A stretch of DNA of 64,000 bases from Campylobacter peloridis LMG 23910 (GCF_000816785.1 NZ_CP007766.1:992001-1056000), one strand, 5' to 3'. Shown: positions 8,987-19,000, numbered from the stretch's first letter. The notes: a model not told the origin generated them from the letters alone. Numbers and translations are program-made.

Positions 8987-9757
8987 TTATATTTTTTCTA
9001 TATTCTTAATCAAACTGCTAATATTAGAATCGATTTTAATATTATGAGTTTGCAAATCAAAAATTGCAAAAATGAAAAAACCTAAAATACATCCAATAGG
9101 TATAACAACTAACGCAAATTTCATAAATCTGCGTTGAAAATACTGCCAAAATTTTTCCCTATTAGCTCCATTATAAGCCTTATCAAAAGCTGTCTCATCT
9201 GTTAAATTTATAAGAGGAGTTAAAGCCGATGCTATATTGTTACAAAAATAAATAATTTTTTCCTCAACATCTTTTTCATGAGAATATTTTCCTCTATATC
9301 CTAAAATCAAGCAAACATATATGAATTCCAAAAAATCCTTGTTTTTGGATGGATTAGACAACCAAGAAAGCGCTATATCGTAAAAATTATCACCACCTAG
9401 AGTCTCATCAAATAACCTCACGGTTAAAGTATGATTTGCCCAAGAGCTATTAATAAATAAATCATTTTTCATTAGACTTTCATCTACAAATACACATAAA
9501 CAATATCTTAATTTTATAATATCTTTCTCATCATACTCTTTAAAAGTACTTAATCTTGAACTCCAAACCAATATTTCATTTACAAGCTTTTCTTTTAAAT
9601 TCTCTATATAAGCAGCATCCAAAGAATGAACCTTAGATAATCTATAAACAAGTAAAAGAATTTCCAAGCAATTATCAACAACTTTATTGATTTCTAAACC
9701 TTTTAAATCACTTTCTAAAAGTAAAGATCCTTCTTTAAAATGTGATTCTTTTTGCAT
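8987..9757 (-). CDS. tssL: T6SS inner-membrane protein TssL (DotU/IcmH family)
   Basis: TssL is part of the TssJLM membrane complex: its cytoplasmic helical domain contacts the baseplate and a C-terminal helix anchors it. Here 256 residues show the DotU-type body, with the conserved stretch LILGYRGKY at about 150-160, and one transmembrane helix near 218-240. I chose the ATG at 9757 (MQKESHF) because AAGGAG sits four bases upstream. A start 24 bases earlier would overlap tssK and has no such site. It lies nine bases behind tssK in a tssJ-tssK-tssL unit. Its usual partner tssM is not next to it: the effector genes converge on it instead. Confidence 0.9.
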   Translation of the reverse strand: MQKESHFKEGSLLLESDLKGLEINKVVDNCLEILLLVYRLSKVHSLDAAYIENLKEKLVNEILVWSSRLSTFKEYDEKDIIKLRYCLCVFVDESLMKNDLFINSSWANHTLTVRLFDETLGGDNFYDIALSWLSNPSKNKDFLEFIYVCLILGYRGKYSHEKDVEEKIIYFCNNIASALTPLINLTDETAFDKAYNGANREKFWQYFQRRFMKFALVVIPIGCILGFFIFAIFDLQTHNIKIDSNISSLIKNIEKI

Positions 9758-9765
9758 ATTACTCC

Positions 9766-11166
9766 TTAAAATACAGCCCACATTTTTATATCAGGGTTTT
9801 TTATATTTGTTGTTAGATATAAACTTATAACATTTTCGCCCTTAAAGTATTTAAACAGCTCATCTTTTTTGTCTAACTTGTAATAAATATAACCATTTAA
9901 ATAAGGTATAGAAGATGGAATATTTGAAATTTGCTCTATGTTTATCCCTCGTAATTGTGTTGTTACTATACTTTTTATCCTACTTTGAGTATGAATTTTA
10001 CTTTGAGTTTTAAAATTATATAATAAATACTCATGATTAACATCAGCACTAATAGCTAAAAATAATTCGCCCTCTTCAATAACCGTAGGATTGTCAAACA
10101 ACAAATCATAAAATCCATTGTTATTATCAATTACTTGAGCCATAGTATATTTTGGAGAAGTTATTTTTGCAAATAAAACTCTCAGTTGATTAGTAAGTGG
10201 TAAAAAAGTGTTAGTCAAGTCATCATGATTGTATACTATAAAATCAGAAAAGGAGCTTTCAGTACCAAAAGCACTAAGATCTCCTTGAAAATCAACTAAT
10301 TTTTCATATAAATTTTCAGGATGTATTTTATCTTTATTGATTATATATGAAAAAATAAAATACCATTTTTTTAAAAGATTAAGCGATAAATAAGTACTAA
10401 AATCCAAGGTGTTTTTAGTTTGATCTATACCCTTAAATACTTCAGTGAGTATTTCTTTATGCTGTTTAATTGAATGCGAAATTTCTTCTAAAAATGATTT
10501 AATATACGAAGATTTATTTAAATCTAAACAAGTGGGTATAAAACTTTCATCTAACTCTATTTTTTTATTTAAATCAATATTTTTGATTTTTGCTATAGGA
10601 ATTTCAAGTTCATCTGGAGTTTTACTACCTAAAAAGCCCAATTTCAATCTTAAACTAGCTAAAGTAATGCTTATTTTTTCTTGAGAGAAAGTAATATTAT
10701 CATTCTCATATTCATCTTCCAAATCAGTATGTTTAAAAACATCATTAGTATTATCATCATATATTCTTGAAGCTACAACACTTCTTAAACTAATGTATTT
10801 TGAATTAGGTATATTATTGTGTAAAGATATATCTGCTATAGAGGATAAACCCATAGGAATTTTAATAACAATAATAGAATTTACCAAAGAATCATAATTA
10901 ACTTCCAAAGGCTCTGGAAGCTCATCTTGTTCTGGTGCATTAAAAATGCTACCATCTTTAGCAATTCCAGAAATTCTTTTAAGTGCTATTTTTCCTTGCA
11001 TTAACATTTCATTGGAAAATTCTAAATCAATTATTCCATATAAATTATTGAAAGTTGAAATTGTTTTAAGATTAATATTTCTTTCAAAATATCGTTCTTG
11101 TTGCTCAAAATGAATTTTATCAATATTTAGCCCATTAAACCAAGCTACTTTTAGCTTATCCGCCAT
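9766..11166 (-). CDS. tssK: T6SS baseplate protein TssK
   Basis: TssK forms trimers that link the baseplate (TssFG) to the membrane complex (TssL/TssM). The protein is 466 aa, the usual family length (about 440-470), and starts with the typical N-terminus in which a short VAWFNGL segment leads into HFEQQERYFE, followed by the family's beta-rich shell domain and helical middle. There is no signal or membrane segment. It starts 15 bases after tssJ and is followed within nine bases by tssL, so all three are likely one transcript. Confidence 0.95.
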   Translation of the reverse strand: MADKLKVAWFNGLNIDKIHFEQQERYFERNINLKTISTFNNLYGIIDLEFSNEMLMQGKIALKRISGIAKDGSIFNAPEQDELPEPLEVNYDSLVNSIIVIKIPMGLSSIADISLHNNIPNSKYISLRSVVASRIYDDNTNDVFKHTDLEDEYENDNITFSQEKISITLASLRLKLGFLGSKTPDELEIPIAKIKNIDLNKKIELDESFIPTCLDLNKSSYIKSFLEEISHSIKQHKEILTEVFKGIDQTKNTLDFSTYLSLNLLKKWYFIFSYIINKDKIHPENLYEKLVDFQGDLSAFGTESSFSDFIVYNHDDLTNTFLPLTNQLRVLFAKITSPKYTMAQVIDNNNGFYDLLFDNPTVIEEGELFLAISADVNHEYLLYNFKTQSKIHTQSRIKSIVTTQLRGINIEQISNIPSSIPYLNGYIYYKLDKKDELFKYFKGENVISLYLTTNIKNPDIKMWAVF

Positions 11167-11181
11167 TATATTTTCCTTAGA

Positions 11182-11622
11182 TTAAATATGTCTAACACCA
11201 TCTTTTGTTATTTCAAATTTTAATGTTTTTTTAGTTCCAAAACCATTAGCATCATCTGTTTTTGCCCAAATTTTTGTTACCTTTTTAGTATTATTTGCAA
11301 ATAAAACCAAAATACCAATATACGGCACTTCTTCATCTATAACTTTAAAAGCAATAATATTATCTTTAGGGGCAATTTGTAGTCTAATCGAGTCAATTTT
11401 ATCTCTACCGAGTATAGCATCCTCTCTATTAATCAGCTCTAAATCACTAGCCTTTATAAATTTATTTACATCTTTTAGTTGATACACAATAACAGTCAAA
11501 GGAACATCATCATTTCTACTATTTAAATTAGAATTTTTTATATTATCAATCTTTACACTTACAACACTAGAGCAAGAACTTAAAAACAACCCCATGAGCA
11601 ACATAACAAAAATTTTTCTCAT
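11182..11622 (-). CDS. tssJ: T6SS outer-membrane lipoprotein TssJ
   Basis: TssJ is the small lipoprotein that anchors the TssLM complex at the outer membrane. The sequence has a lipoprotein signal, FLSSC, with the acylated cysteine near residue 17, followed by a beta-sandwich of about 125 residues with the family pattern VPLTVIVYQL and later WAKTDDANG. I use the ATG at 11622 (MRKIF) because AAGGA is five bases upstream; the in-frame ATG at 11628 overlaps that ribosome site. It is the first gene of the minus-strand arm and is divergent from tssA. Confidence 0.9.
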   Translation of the reverse strand: MRKIFVMLLMGLFLSSCSSVVSVKIDNIKNSNLNSRNDDVPLTVIVYQLKDVNKFIKASDLELINREDAILGRDKIDSIRLQIAPKDNIIAFKVIDEEVPYIGILVLFANNTKKVTKIWAKTDDANGFGTKKTLKFEITKDGVRHI

Positions 11623-11673
11623 TCCCATCCTTAAAAAAATACTTAAATAAATAACACTATAATTTTATTTTTT

Positions 11674-11681
11674 ATTATAAT
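11674..11681. promoter_or_regulatory. Overlapping divergent -10 elements between tssJ and tssA
   Basis: TATAAT reads on the plus strand at 11676-11681 (36 bases before the tssA ATG) and on the minus strand at 11674-11679 (52 bases before the tssJ ATG), so the two -10 boxes share four bases. The two T6SS arms may therefore compete for polymerase at one site. A second plus-strand TATAAT is at 11658-11663. No -35 is expected to be conserved in Campylobacter sigma-70 promoters. Confidence 0.5.
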
Positions 11682-11716
11682 TAAAAAAACTTTCAATAGT
11701 GCTTAGGAGATAAAAA

Positions 11717-12991
11717 ATGATTTTCTGTGATCATTATGAAGAAAATTTAGAAAACTTAGAGATATTTCATTTACTTGAAGAAGAGATGACAAAATACAAA
11801 ACATTAAATCATGAAAAAATACAATGGGATAAGGTATATGAATACTCATTAGATATTTTACAAAACAACTCGATGGATATGAAAATTTTCGCTTACTTTT
11901 CTTTATCATGTTTAGCATTAAATAACGAAGAGTGTTTTAAAATATTTTTAGAAATAATAATTTTTACAGAAAAATTATTTCGAGAAAAACCTGAAAATAT
12001 AAGTAAAACATCTTCTATACTATTAAATCAAAAAAAGAAATACAAACAAATTGTTGAAAATTTTATTAATGAATTTAATAAAAATTCACCAAAATGCTCA
12101 CAAGTCACAGCTAAAAGTTTAAATGAATATTTTGAAAAATTACACGAAATTTTAAATTGTAATTTTGCAAAATTAAACATTAAAGAAGAAATAACTCAAA
12201 CTAAACAATCACCTCTTAAATCTCCAGTGACACAAGTAAATATCGATATAAAAAACACAAAATTATCTAATCTTAGCGATAGAGAATACAGAACATTATT
12301 AAATAATCTAGCAATAGAATTACTAGAAAATAACATTGAAAATACTAATGCTTATTCATTGTTTGCAGAAGCAGCTTGGGGAAGATTAAAAACCCTTCCA
12401 CCGCATTCAGATTTTGTCACTAAAGTAAGATATCCTGATAGAAATTTAATAAAATTACTATTAGATAAAAATACGAATGAGTTAGATCAAATAAAATGTT
12501 TTATCAATAACCTTTCACTTAACCCTTTCTGGATAGAAGGATTTAAACTATTTTGTGATTTTTTACATCATCATCAAAAAGAACACTCCTTGAAAATTTT
12601 AAATTTACTAACTTGTAATTTTATTCTCAAATTCAAAGATATTACCAAGTTAAGATTTGACAACGGCGAATTAATGTGTAAAGAAGATACATTTAATTAT
12701 TTTGTAAAACAAAATCAAGAAACTAATAAAAAAACACACACCACATCCGATAAAAATAAAAAAGTAGAGCAATTACTCATTGAAATAAACAATGAAAATT
12801 ATAATAATTCTTTATTTTGTAATATAAATTCTTTAATAGCCATGGCACAAGTTTTTGAAACAAACAATATGAAAAATAATGCAAAAATTATATACTTACA
12901 ACTAGTTGAACTTATGGAAAAAACCTTATTAAAGGATTACTTAAGTGATGAGTATAATTATGCAAAAAACAAAACTAATAAAAAAATATAA
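11717..12991 (+). CDS. tssA: T6SS protein TssA (ImpA/VasJ family)
   Basis: TssA-type proteins prime or cap the growing sheath. The 424-aa protein has the ImpA N-terminal pattern (WDKVYEYSLDIL near residue 37, then a helical repeat around LALNNEECF) and a long charged linker. Its C-terminal half resembles VasJ-type TssA, with WGRLKTLPPHSDF near 226 and NPFWIEGFKL near 272. Sequence conservation in this family is low, so the subfamily is uncertain. GGAGA precedes the ATG. It starts the plus-strand arm, 73 bases before tssB. Confidence 0.85.
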   Translation: MIFCDHYEENLENLEIFHLLEEEMTKYKTLNHEKIQWDKVYEYSLDILQNNSMDMKIFAYFSLSCLALNNEECFKIFLEIIIFTEKLFREKPENISKTSSILLNQKKKYKQIVENFINEFNKNSPKCSQVTAKSLNEYFEKLHEILNCNFAKLNIKEEITQTKQSPLKSPVTQVNIDIKNTKLSNLSDREYRTLLNNLAIELLENNIENTNAYSLFAEAAWGRLKTLPPHSDFVTKVRYPDRNLIKLLLDKNTNELDQIKCFINNLSLNPFWIEGFKLFCDFLHHHQKEHSLKILNLLTCNFILKFKDITKLRFDNGELMCKEDTFNYFVKQNQETNKKTHTTSDKNKKVEQLLIEINNENYNNSLFCNINSLIAMAQVFETNNMKNNAKIIYLQLVELMEKTLLKDYLSDEYNYAKNKTNKKI

Positions 12992-13019
12992 ACTTAGTTA
13001 TTCTTTATTTAGTTTTATG

Positions 13020-13025
13020 TATAAT
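13020..13025 (+). promoter_or_regulatory. -10 element upstream of tssB
   Basis: TATAAT lies 40 bases before the tssB ATG in a T-rich stretch, as in Campylobacter sigma-70 promoters. It would let the sheath genes tssB-tssC be expressed more strongly than tssA. Confidence 0.5.
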
Positions 13026-13064
13026 TTAAAAAATAAATTTTAATTCAAAAAATAAGGAAGTAAA

Positions 13065-13550
13065 ATGTCTGATGGATCAAGTGCACCAAAAGAACGCATA
13101 AATATAACCTACAAGGCAAAAACAAACGGGCAAAATGCAGAGATAGAATTACCTTTAAAACTTATGATAATGGCTAATTTAACAGGTAAAAATGAACAAA
13201 ATTTAGAAGATAGAGAAATTGTGTCTATCAACAAAATAAATTTTAATCAAGTTATGCAAAAACTAGACATCAAAACCCAATTTAATGTTAAAAATACTTT
13301 GGGTGGAGGCGCTGAAGAATTAGATATCAACCTAAAAATATCTAGTATGAAAGATTTTTCGCCTGATAATATAGTGCAACAAGTGCCAGAGTTAAATAAA
13401 CTAATGCGCCTTAGAGAAGCATTAATGGCTCTAAAAGGACCCATGGGTAATATTCCAAATTTTAGAAAAGCTGTTTTAGATGCTCTAAAAAATGAAAAAA
13501 CCAAAGAGCAGTTGCTTTTAGAAATCAAAAAAGAAAATAACGAAGAATAA
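13065..13550 (+). CDS. tssB: T6SS sheath small subunit TssB (VipA)
   Basis: TssB pairs with TssC to form the contractile sheath around the Hcp tube. The protein has 161 residues, the usual size, with the family features: an N-terminal strand region around RINITYKAK, a glycine-rich turn LGGGAEELDINLKI near residue 80, the segment VPELNKLMRLREAL near 107, and GPMGNIPNFRKAV near 125. GGAAG lies before the ATG. tssC follows after 12 bases with its own AAGGAA, so the two subunits are made together. Confidence 0.96.
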   Translation: MSDGSSAPKERINITYKAKTNGQNAEIELPLKLMIMANLTGKNEQNLEDREIVSINKINFNQVMQKLDIKTQFNVKNTLGGGAEELDINLKISSMKDFSPDNIVQQVPELNKLMRLREALMALKGPMGNIPNFRKAVLDALKNEKTKEQLLLEIKKENNEE

Positions 13551-13562
13551 AGGAAACATAAT

Positions 13563-15017
13563 ATGTCAAAAGATAAAGTAATTGATACTCCAATTATTGA
13601 AAGTATTATGGAAAAAAGCAAATATGCTAGAAATGATGAAAGCTATAGTATAGCAAAAAGAGGAGTAGCCGAATTTATTTCCGCAATAGTTGAAAGCGAT
13701 AACATAGAAGATAAAATCAACAAATTTGCACTTGATGAAATGATTGCCCATATCGATGATTTATTATCAAAACAAATGGATGAGATTTTACATAATGAAG
13801 AATTTCAAAAATTAGAATCGACTTGGAGAGGACTTTTCTTCTTAGTAGAAAGAACTGATTTTAATGAAAATATTAAAATTAATCTTTTTGATATTACAAA
13901 GGAAGAAGTTTTAGAAGATTTCGAAAATAATCCAGACATCACCCAAAGTGTTGTTTATAAAAATATTTATTCTTCAGAATATGGACAATTTGGTGGAGAA
14001 CCAGTTGGTGCTATAATTGGTGATTACCAACTAAGCACTACAAGTCCAGATATGACTTTTTTAAATAAAATGTCAAGCATAGCAGCAATGAGTCATTCTC
14101 CATTTTTAACTTCTTTAGGACCTAAATTTTTTGGTTTAGAAAATTATTCAGAATTAGCTAATATTCAGGATTTACAAAGTCTTCTCGAGGGTCCACAATA
14201 CACAAGATGGAGAACTTTTAGAGAAAATGAAGATTCTAAATACACAGGATTAATGGTTACGAGGTTTTTGACAAGATCGCCTTATGATAGTGAAGAAAAT
14301 CCCATCAAAAGCTTTAATTACAAAGAAAATGTTCATGCATCTCACAATCATCTATTATGGGGAAATTCAGCATATGCTTTCGCAACAAGATTAACAGAAA
14401 GTTTTGCTAAATACAGGTGGTGTGGTAGTATCATAGGACCAAAAAGCGGTGGAAGCGTAAAAGATCTTCCTACTTATTTTTATGAAAATTTTGGAAACTT
14501 AAAAGCTAAAATTCCTACTGAAGTTTTGATTACAGATAGAAGAGAATATGAACTTGCAGAAAATGGGTTTATAACTTTAACTCTAAGAAGAGACACCAAT
14601 AATGCAGCATTTTTTTCAGCAAATTCTGCTTTAAAACCTAAAATATTTCCAAACACACCAGAAGGAAAAGAGGCTGAAACAAATTACCGCTTAGGCACTC
14701 AATTGCCTTATGTATTTTTAATTTCAAGATTAGCACATTATCTAAAAGTACTACAAAGAGAAGAAATTGGAAGCTGGAAGGAAAGAAGTGATATTGAAAA
14801 TGGTTTAAACGAATGGGTTAGACAATATATTTCAGATCAAGAAAATCCACCAGCAGAGGTTAGAAGTAGAAGACCTTTTAGAGGGGCTCAAGTAAAAGTG
14901 GATAATATACCAGGGGAGCCTGGATGGTATAAGATTGGGTTGAGTGTTCGTCCTCACTTTAAATATATGGGTGGAAATTTTGAACTATCTTTAGTAGGTA
15001 AATTGGATAAAGAATAA
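13563..15017 (+). CDS. tssC: T6SS sheath large subunit TssC (VipB)
   Basis: TssC is the large sheath subunit that contracts to drive the T6SS tube. The 484-aa length fits the family. Recognisable blocks are the N-terminal helix binding TssB, ESTWRGLFFLVERT near residue 80, FGGEPVGAIIGDY near 140, WGNSAYAFATRL near 262, and the C-terminal RRPFRGAQVKV plus GWYKIGLSVRPHFKYMG. In most bacteria ClpV recycles this sheath; no clpV is in the window, consistent with Campylobacter T6SS loci. Confidence 0.97.
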   Translation: MSKDKVIDTPIIESIMEKSKYARNDESYSIAKRGVAEFISAIVESDNIEDKINKFALDEMIAHIDDLLSKQMDEILHNEEFQKLESTWRGLFFLVERTDFNENIKINLFDITKEEVLEDFENNPDITQSVVYKNIYSSEYGQFGGEPVGAIIGDYQLSTTSPDMTFLNKMSSIAAMSHSPFLTSLGPKFFGLENYSELANIQDLQSLLEGPQYTRWRTFRENEDSKYTGLMVTRFLTRSPYDSEENPIKSFNYKENVHASHNHLLWGNSAYAFATRLTESFAKYRWCGSIIGPKSGGSVKDLPTYFYENFGNLKAKIPTEVLITDRREYELAENGFITLTLRRDTNNAAFFSANSALKPKIFPNTPEGKEAETNYRLGTQLPYVFLISRLAHYLKVLQREEIGSWKERSDIENGLNEWVRQYISDQENPPAEVRSRRPFRGAQVKVDNIPGEPGWYKIGLSVRPHFKYMGGNFELSLVGKLDKE

Positions 15018-15020
15018 TAA

Positions 15021-15413
15021 ATGTCTTTGTTGGATAAAATTATTCATTCATTGGATGAGCAATATCAAAATATCCCTTTTTATCAAAATGAATTTCAAGA
15101 AATAAAAAATAATATACAAGTTTTGCTTAATGCAAAACTTGATGACTGCTTAAGTGTTGAAGATTTTGGATTATCTAGTATGGAAAATCTAAATTTAAGC
15201 TCGACAGAACTTTGCTTGAACATGGCAAAAGAAATTCATAAACTCATAAGTAAATACGAAAAAAGAATTATAATTAATTCTATCACATATAATGATTCTT
15301 TAAAACCTTGGCAACTTTCATTTTTACTAAAATGTGTTTTTTGTAATGATAATTTTAAAGAATTTGCAATTGAAATTATATTTAAAAATAATCGATATTG
15401 CGAGGTTATCTAA
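15021..15413 (+). CDS. tssE: T6SS baseplate protein TssE (gp25-like)
   Basis: TssE is the gp25-like wedge protein that starts sheath assembly. The 130-aa protein has the family layout: an N-terminal SLLDKII helix, a middle segment with SVEDFGLSSMENL at the position where the gp25 family has its conserved YGxPD-like block, and a C-terminal strand region ending in KNNRYCEVI. It starts three bases after tssC and ends one base before the tssF start. Confidence 0.85.
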   Translation: MSLLDKIIHSLDEQYQNIPFYQNEFQEIKNNIQVLLNAKLDDCLSVEDFGLSSMENLNLSSTELCLNMAKEIHKLISKYEKRIIINSITYNDSLKPWQLSFLLKCVFCNDNFKEFAIEIIFKNNRYCEVI

Positions 15414-15414
15414 A

Positions 15415-17142
15415 ATGACACAAGATGATATACATTATTATCAAAAGGAGATTGCTTATCTTAATCATGCTCGGAAAATTTTTATAGATAAATTTCCCAA
15501 GTTAACCCCTTTTTTATCTTACGATAGTAAAGATCCAGATATAGAAAGAATTATTGAAAATTTAGCAATATTAACCTCTAAAATTCATCAAGAATTAGAT
15601 CAAAATATACCCTATATTGCAGAATCTCTAATTAATATTCTTTCTCCAAATTACACCAACATTCTACCTTCTATGTGTATGCAAGAATTCAAATTTAGCG
15701 AAAACAGCAAACTCAACAGATTAATTATTCCTAAAAATAGTACAGTTAAATCTGTATCTATAGAAAAATGTGAATGTGAATTTAAAACAGTATATGATGT
15801 ATATCTATATCCATTAAATATAGAGAATGTTTTTTTAGGAAGTGAAAGACAATATCATACATTAGATATACAACTTAGAGTTAGTAGAGAAGATTTAAAC
15901 ATAGAACATCTAGGTTTAGATAAACTAAGTATATACTTAGGGGATGATGTTTACACATCATCTACATTACTTTTTTATATGCATCAATATTTAGAAGAAA
16001 TAAAAGTCATATCTCATGACACAAAAGAAGAATTTAAAATAAATACCCATAATATTAAAACTATGGGTTTAAAGCCAAACGAAAGTTGCCTATTTTATAA
16101 TGACTTAGGATTTGAATCTTTTTCCTTGCTAAGAGAATACTTTTTTTTGCCTGAAAAATTTAATTTTATCTCAATACAAGGCTTGGATGTTTTACATGAG
16201 TGTAAAGGTAAGTTAATTAGCATTTTTTTTAAATTTAATAAGACACTTCCTAAAAATTGTATTATAAAAAATGAATTATTCTCATTATCGACAACACCAA
16301 TCATTAATATTTTCGAAAAAACAGCAGAACCTATCATCAATAATCACTCGAAAAATGGATATAGAATTTTCATCGATAGAACAAATTTAAATGCATATGA
16401 TATAGTTCAAATAAAACAAGTCAAAGCACATAATAGCGACAGCGGGAGTAGAATTTTAAAAAATTATAAAAATTTTGAACGTTTTGAATTTATGCAAAAT
16501 AAAATACAAGATTTTTACTACATTACAAATAAATCAAATTCCAAGCAAGATAACTTCAAAGAAATATCGTTTTTTTCCTCAAACAATACAAATGAAACAA
16601 TCACAATAGATGTATTATGCTGTAATAAAAATTTACCGACCCATTTAAAAATAGGCGATATTAATCTTATACCTTTTTATAAAGATGCTATTACGAAAAA
16701 CATTACCATTCCAACGTCGATCAAGCAAGTTAAAACCAATGGTAATCTTTTATGGAAATTAGTTTCTATTTTGTCATTTAGTTACCAAACTCTTTTAACA
16801 AAAACATCCTTTTTTCAAGTTTTAGAAAGCTATAGCTTTCCCGATGATAAAACTTCTGAAGTAGTATGTCAATTACTTACCTCTTCAATAATTGACATAC
16901 AGTCAAAACCAAGCTACTTAATTGATGAGCATATTACAAAAAAAGGCACTATGAGTATTATAAGTATAGATGATTCTAAATTTTATTCTTTAGGTGAAGT
17001 TTATAAGTTAGGATTAATAATTTCAGAATTTTTATCATCCTTTGTGAGTATTAATTCATTTTGTGAATTAAAAATTAAATGCATAAACTCAAAAGTGACT
17101 ATACACTATCCTTTTAAAAAAGGAATTAAACCTATATTATGA
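15415..17142 (+). CDS. tssF: T6SS baseplate protein TssF
   Basis: TssF and TssG form the gp6/gp7-like baseplate wedge. The protein is 575 aa from the ATG at 15415, with the family N-terminus DIHYYQKEIAYL, LSYDSKDPDIERIIE near 35-50, and a large beta-rich middle. A start further upstream would run through tssE and is not credible. GAGG stands 11 bases before the ATG. The stop overlaps the tssG start by four bases. Confidence 0.92.
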   Translation: MTQDDIHYYQKEIAYLNHARKIFIDKFPKLTPFLSYDSKDPDIERIIENLAILTSKIHQELDQNIPYIAESLINILSPNYTNILPSMCMQEFKFSENSKLNRLIIPKNSTVKSVSIEKCECEFKTVYDVYLYPLNIENVFLGSERQYHTLDIQLRVSREDLNIEHLGLDKLSIYLGDDVYTSSTLLFYMHQYLEEIKVISHDTKEEFKINTHNIKTMGLKPNESCLFYNDLGFESFSLLREYFFLPEKFNFISIQGLDVLHECKGKLISIFFKFNKTLPKNCIIKNELFSLSTTPIINIFEKTAEPIINNHSKNGYRIFIDRTNLNAYDIVQIKQVKAHNSDSGSRILKNYKNFERFEFMQNKIQDFYYITNKSNSKQDNFKEISFFSSNNTNETITIDVLCCNKNLPTHLKIGDINLIPFYKDAITKNITIPTSIKQVKTNGNLLWKLVSILSFSYQTLLTKTSFFQVLESYSFPDDKTSEVVCQLLTSSIIDIQSKPSYLIDEHITKKGTMSIISIDDSKFYSLGEVYKLGLIISEFLSSFVSINSFCELKIKCINSKVTIHYPFKKGIKPIL

Positions 17143-18050
17143 ACAATGCAAACTCTTATACCTTTTATAAACTTCTTAAAAAATTATTAAAAGATCATCC
17201 CAAAGAAGATATTTTTCTAAGGGTAAATAATGCCCTAATGCATCCTAACAAAGAAATCGAATATGTAAAATTCAATAAAAATATTAGTGATTTTCCCATT
17301 GAAATTATGATTAATTTTATGGGTCTACAAGGTAATACATCACAACTCCCTTCTTATATACTAGACAAGCTCTCTAGGAATGAGGATGGCGGGGATGGAT
17401 GGAGTTTATTTTTTGATTTCTTCAATCACTATCTTCTTTGGATTTTTTTTGAAATTACCACTCTTAACAATTATCCAAAAAGTTTTGATATTAACTTCAA
17501 CGATAGAATTTCTAAAATACTATTTTCTATGTTAGGTATCAATGACACAAAAATTGCAAAGAGATATCTGCCTTTTGCACCGTTATTACTAAGTTTAAGA
17601 AGACCTAAAAGTTATATTGAAAGAATTTTACAAATCACTTTTAATTTACAAAATCAATTAAATATTATAGAAAATATACCCCATCAAATTTACATAAGAC
17701 ACATACAATTAAATAAATTAGGAAGTAAAAATCATATTTTAGGAAAAAATCTAATCTTAGGAAAAAAATTTCTATCTTACCAAAATAAAATAGCTATTTA
17801 TATAAAAGATATACACTATGATGAAGCTTTAAAATACTTTCCAAACGCAGAAAAATACAAAGAGCTTAAAGAAAGTATATTATTTCTAACTAACAATGAA
17901 TTTTGTGTTGATTTATATCTTAAAATTATTTTTAATAAAAGAATGCTGTTTAAGCTAGGAGATTACTCTCACTCCAAATTAGGATGGGGTAAAATTTTAG
18001 GAAAAAAAATAAAAAATTACGAAATAATACATATTAAACTTCATGAATAA
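17139..18050 (+). CDS. tssG: T6SS baseplate protein TssG
   Basis: TssG binds TssF in the baseplate wedge. The 303-aa protein shows the family signature FMGLQGNTSQLPSYI near residue 65-80, FFDFFNHYLLWIFF near 95, a long middle containing FAPLLLSLRRPKSYIERIL, and the C-terminal LGKKFLSYQNKIAIYI segment. It overlaps tssF by four bases (ATGA) and is the last core T6SS gene in this arm. The plus-strand cluster stops here without Hcp, VgrG or TssM. Confidence 0.9.
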   Translation: MNNANSYTFYKLLKKLLKDHPKEDIFLRVNNALMHPNKEIEYVKFNKNISDFPIEIMINFMGLQGNTSQLPSYILDKLSRNEDGGDGWSLFFDFFNHYLLWIFFEITTLNNYPKSFDINFNDRISKILFSMLGINDTKIAKRYLPFAPLLLSLRRPKSYIERILQITFNLQNQLNIIENIPHQIYIRHIQLNKLGSKNHILGKNLILGKKFLSYQNKIAIYIKDIHYDEALKYFPNAEKYKELKESILFLTNNEFCVDLYLKIIFNKRMLFKLGDYSHSKLGWGKILGKKIKNYEIIHIKLHE

Positions 18051-18214
18051 TTTTTATATTTATCAAAATATATCATTTATTCATCTATATTAAAATCAAA
18101 TACATAAGATCTGAATTTTTATTATTTAAACTATTGATATTATTAAATTTTAATAATACCCAATATTATGAAAATAACCATAAATTAACAACAAGCTTAT
18201 ATTAATCCAAAACT

Positions 18215-18966
18215 CTACTTCAACCTCACATTCATAATCATATTAGATAAAAAGATACTATCTTTATCAAAGCTTTTTAAGTTATATTCTAGTTTTAGGT
18301 ATCTTTTTTGTATATCTTGTATTAAAGTTGAAAGATTGTATAAACTTAAACTTTCTAATATATTTATAAGTTCTATCTTACTTAAAGTATTAAAATCATT
18401 TAACAAGCTAAGATAATTACTTATAATAGAAGAAGAATTGATATTATGAAATATAATTTTATTTTTTATATCTTCTTTAATAAAAAATTGATTATTTTTT
18501 ATATAAAAATAATCTTTAAGATGATGATTACTTAATATTTGATTGTAAAAACTTAAAAGGCTTTCTTTACTATTTAAGTCTATAAAATTTAAAAATATAT
18601 TTTCTTTTAATAATGCTTCTTGTAATTGTTTTAAGTTTTTAAAAGCTTGATTTATACTAGAAGTATTTTTTAAAGCATAAATGATATTATCATCTTTAGA
18701 AATTTTTCTATTTATATTATATTGCAATAAAGGATTTTTATAAAGTGTATCACTATTGATTAAGATATTGATATGAAAAGATTCTTTACTTTTATTAGTT
18801 AATTGAAGCAAAAATATAACATCTTTTATAACTTGTAAAATATCATTTGCTACTTCACCATAGCCCCAAGTAAAGATAATATGATTATCATCTATATTTG
18901 TAGCACCAAATAATAAAGAAAGTGAAAAATTAAAGCACTAAGGAATAAAATGTAAAATCTTTTCAT
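18215..18966 (-). pseudogene. Frameshifted secreted-protein gene, possibly a conjugation gene remnant
   Basis: An ATG at 18966 begins a signal-peptide-like stretch (MKRFYILFLSALIF), but the frame breaks at about 18921-18930 in a run of A on the plus strand. In the next frame the signal peptide continues as SLSLLFGATN and then for about 225 residues to the stop at 18215. One inserted or lost base restores a continuous protein of about 250 aa. The part after the signal (FTWGYGEVANDIL) faintly recalls the start of TraG-type mating-pair proteins, and the gene sits behind a broken traN, so decay of an F-type transfer operon is likely. The family is not securely identified. Confidence 0.55.
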
Positions 18967-19000
18967 CAATTGTATTAAAGAAGCTAAAGAGTTTGTTTGA

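Noticed and set aside
9757-9781. Upstream start for tssL at 9781
   Set aside because: It overlaps the tssK stop and has no ribosome site; the ATG at 9757 has AAGGAG at good distance.
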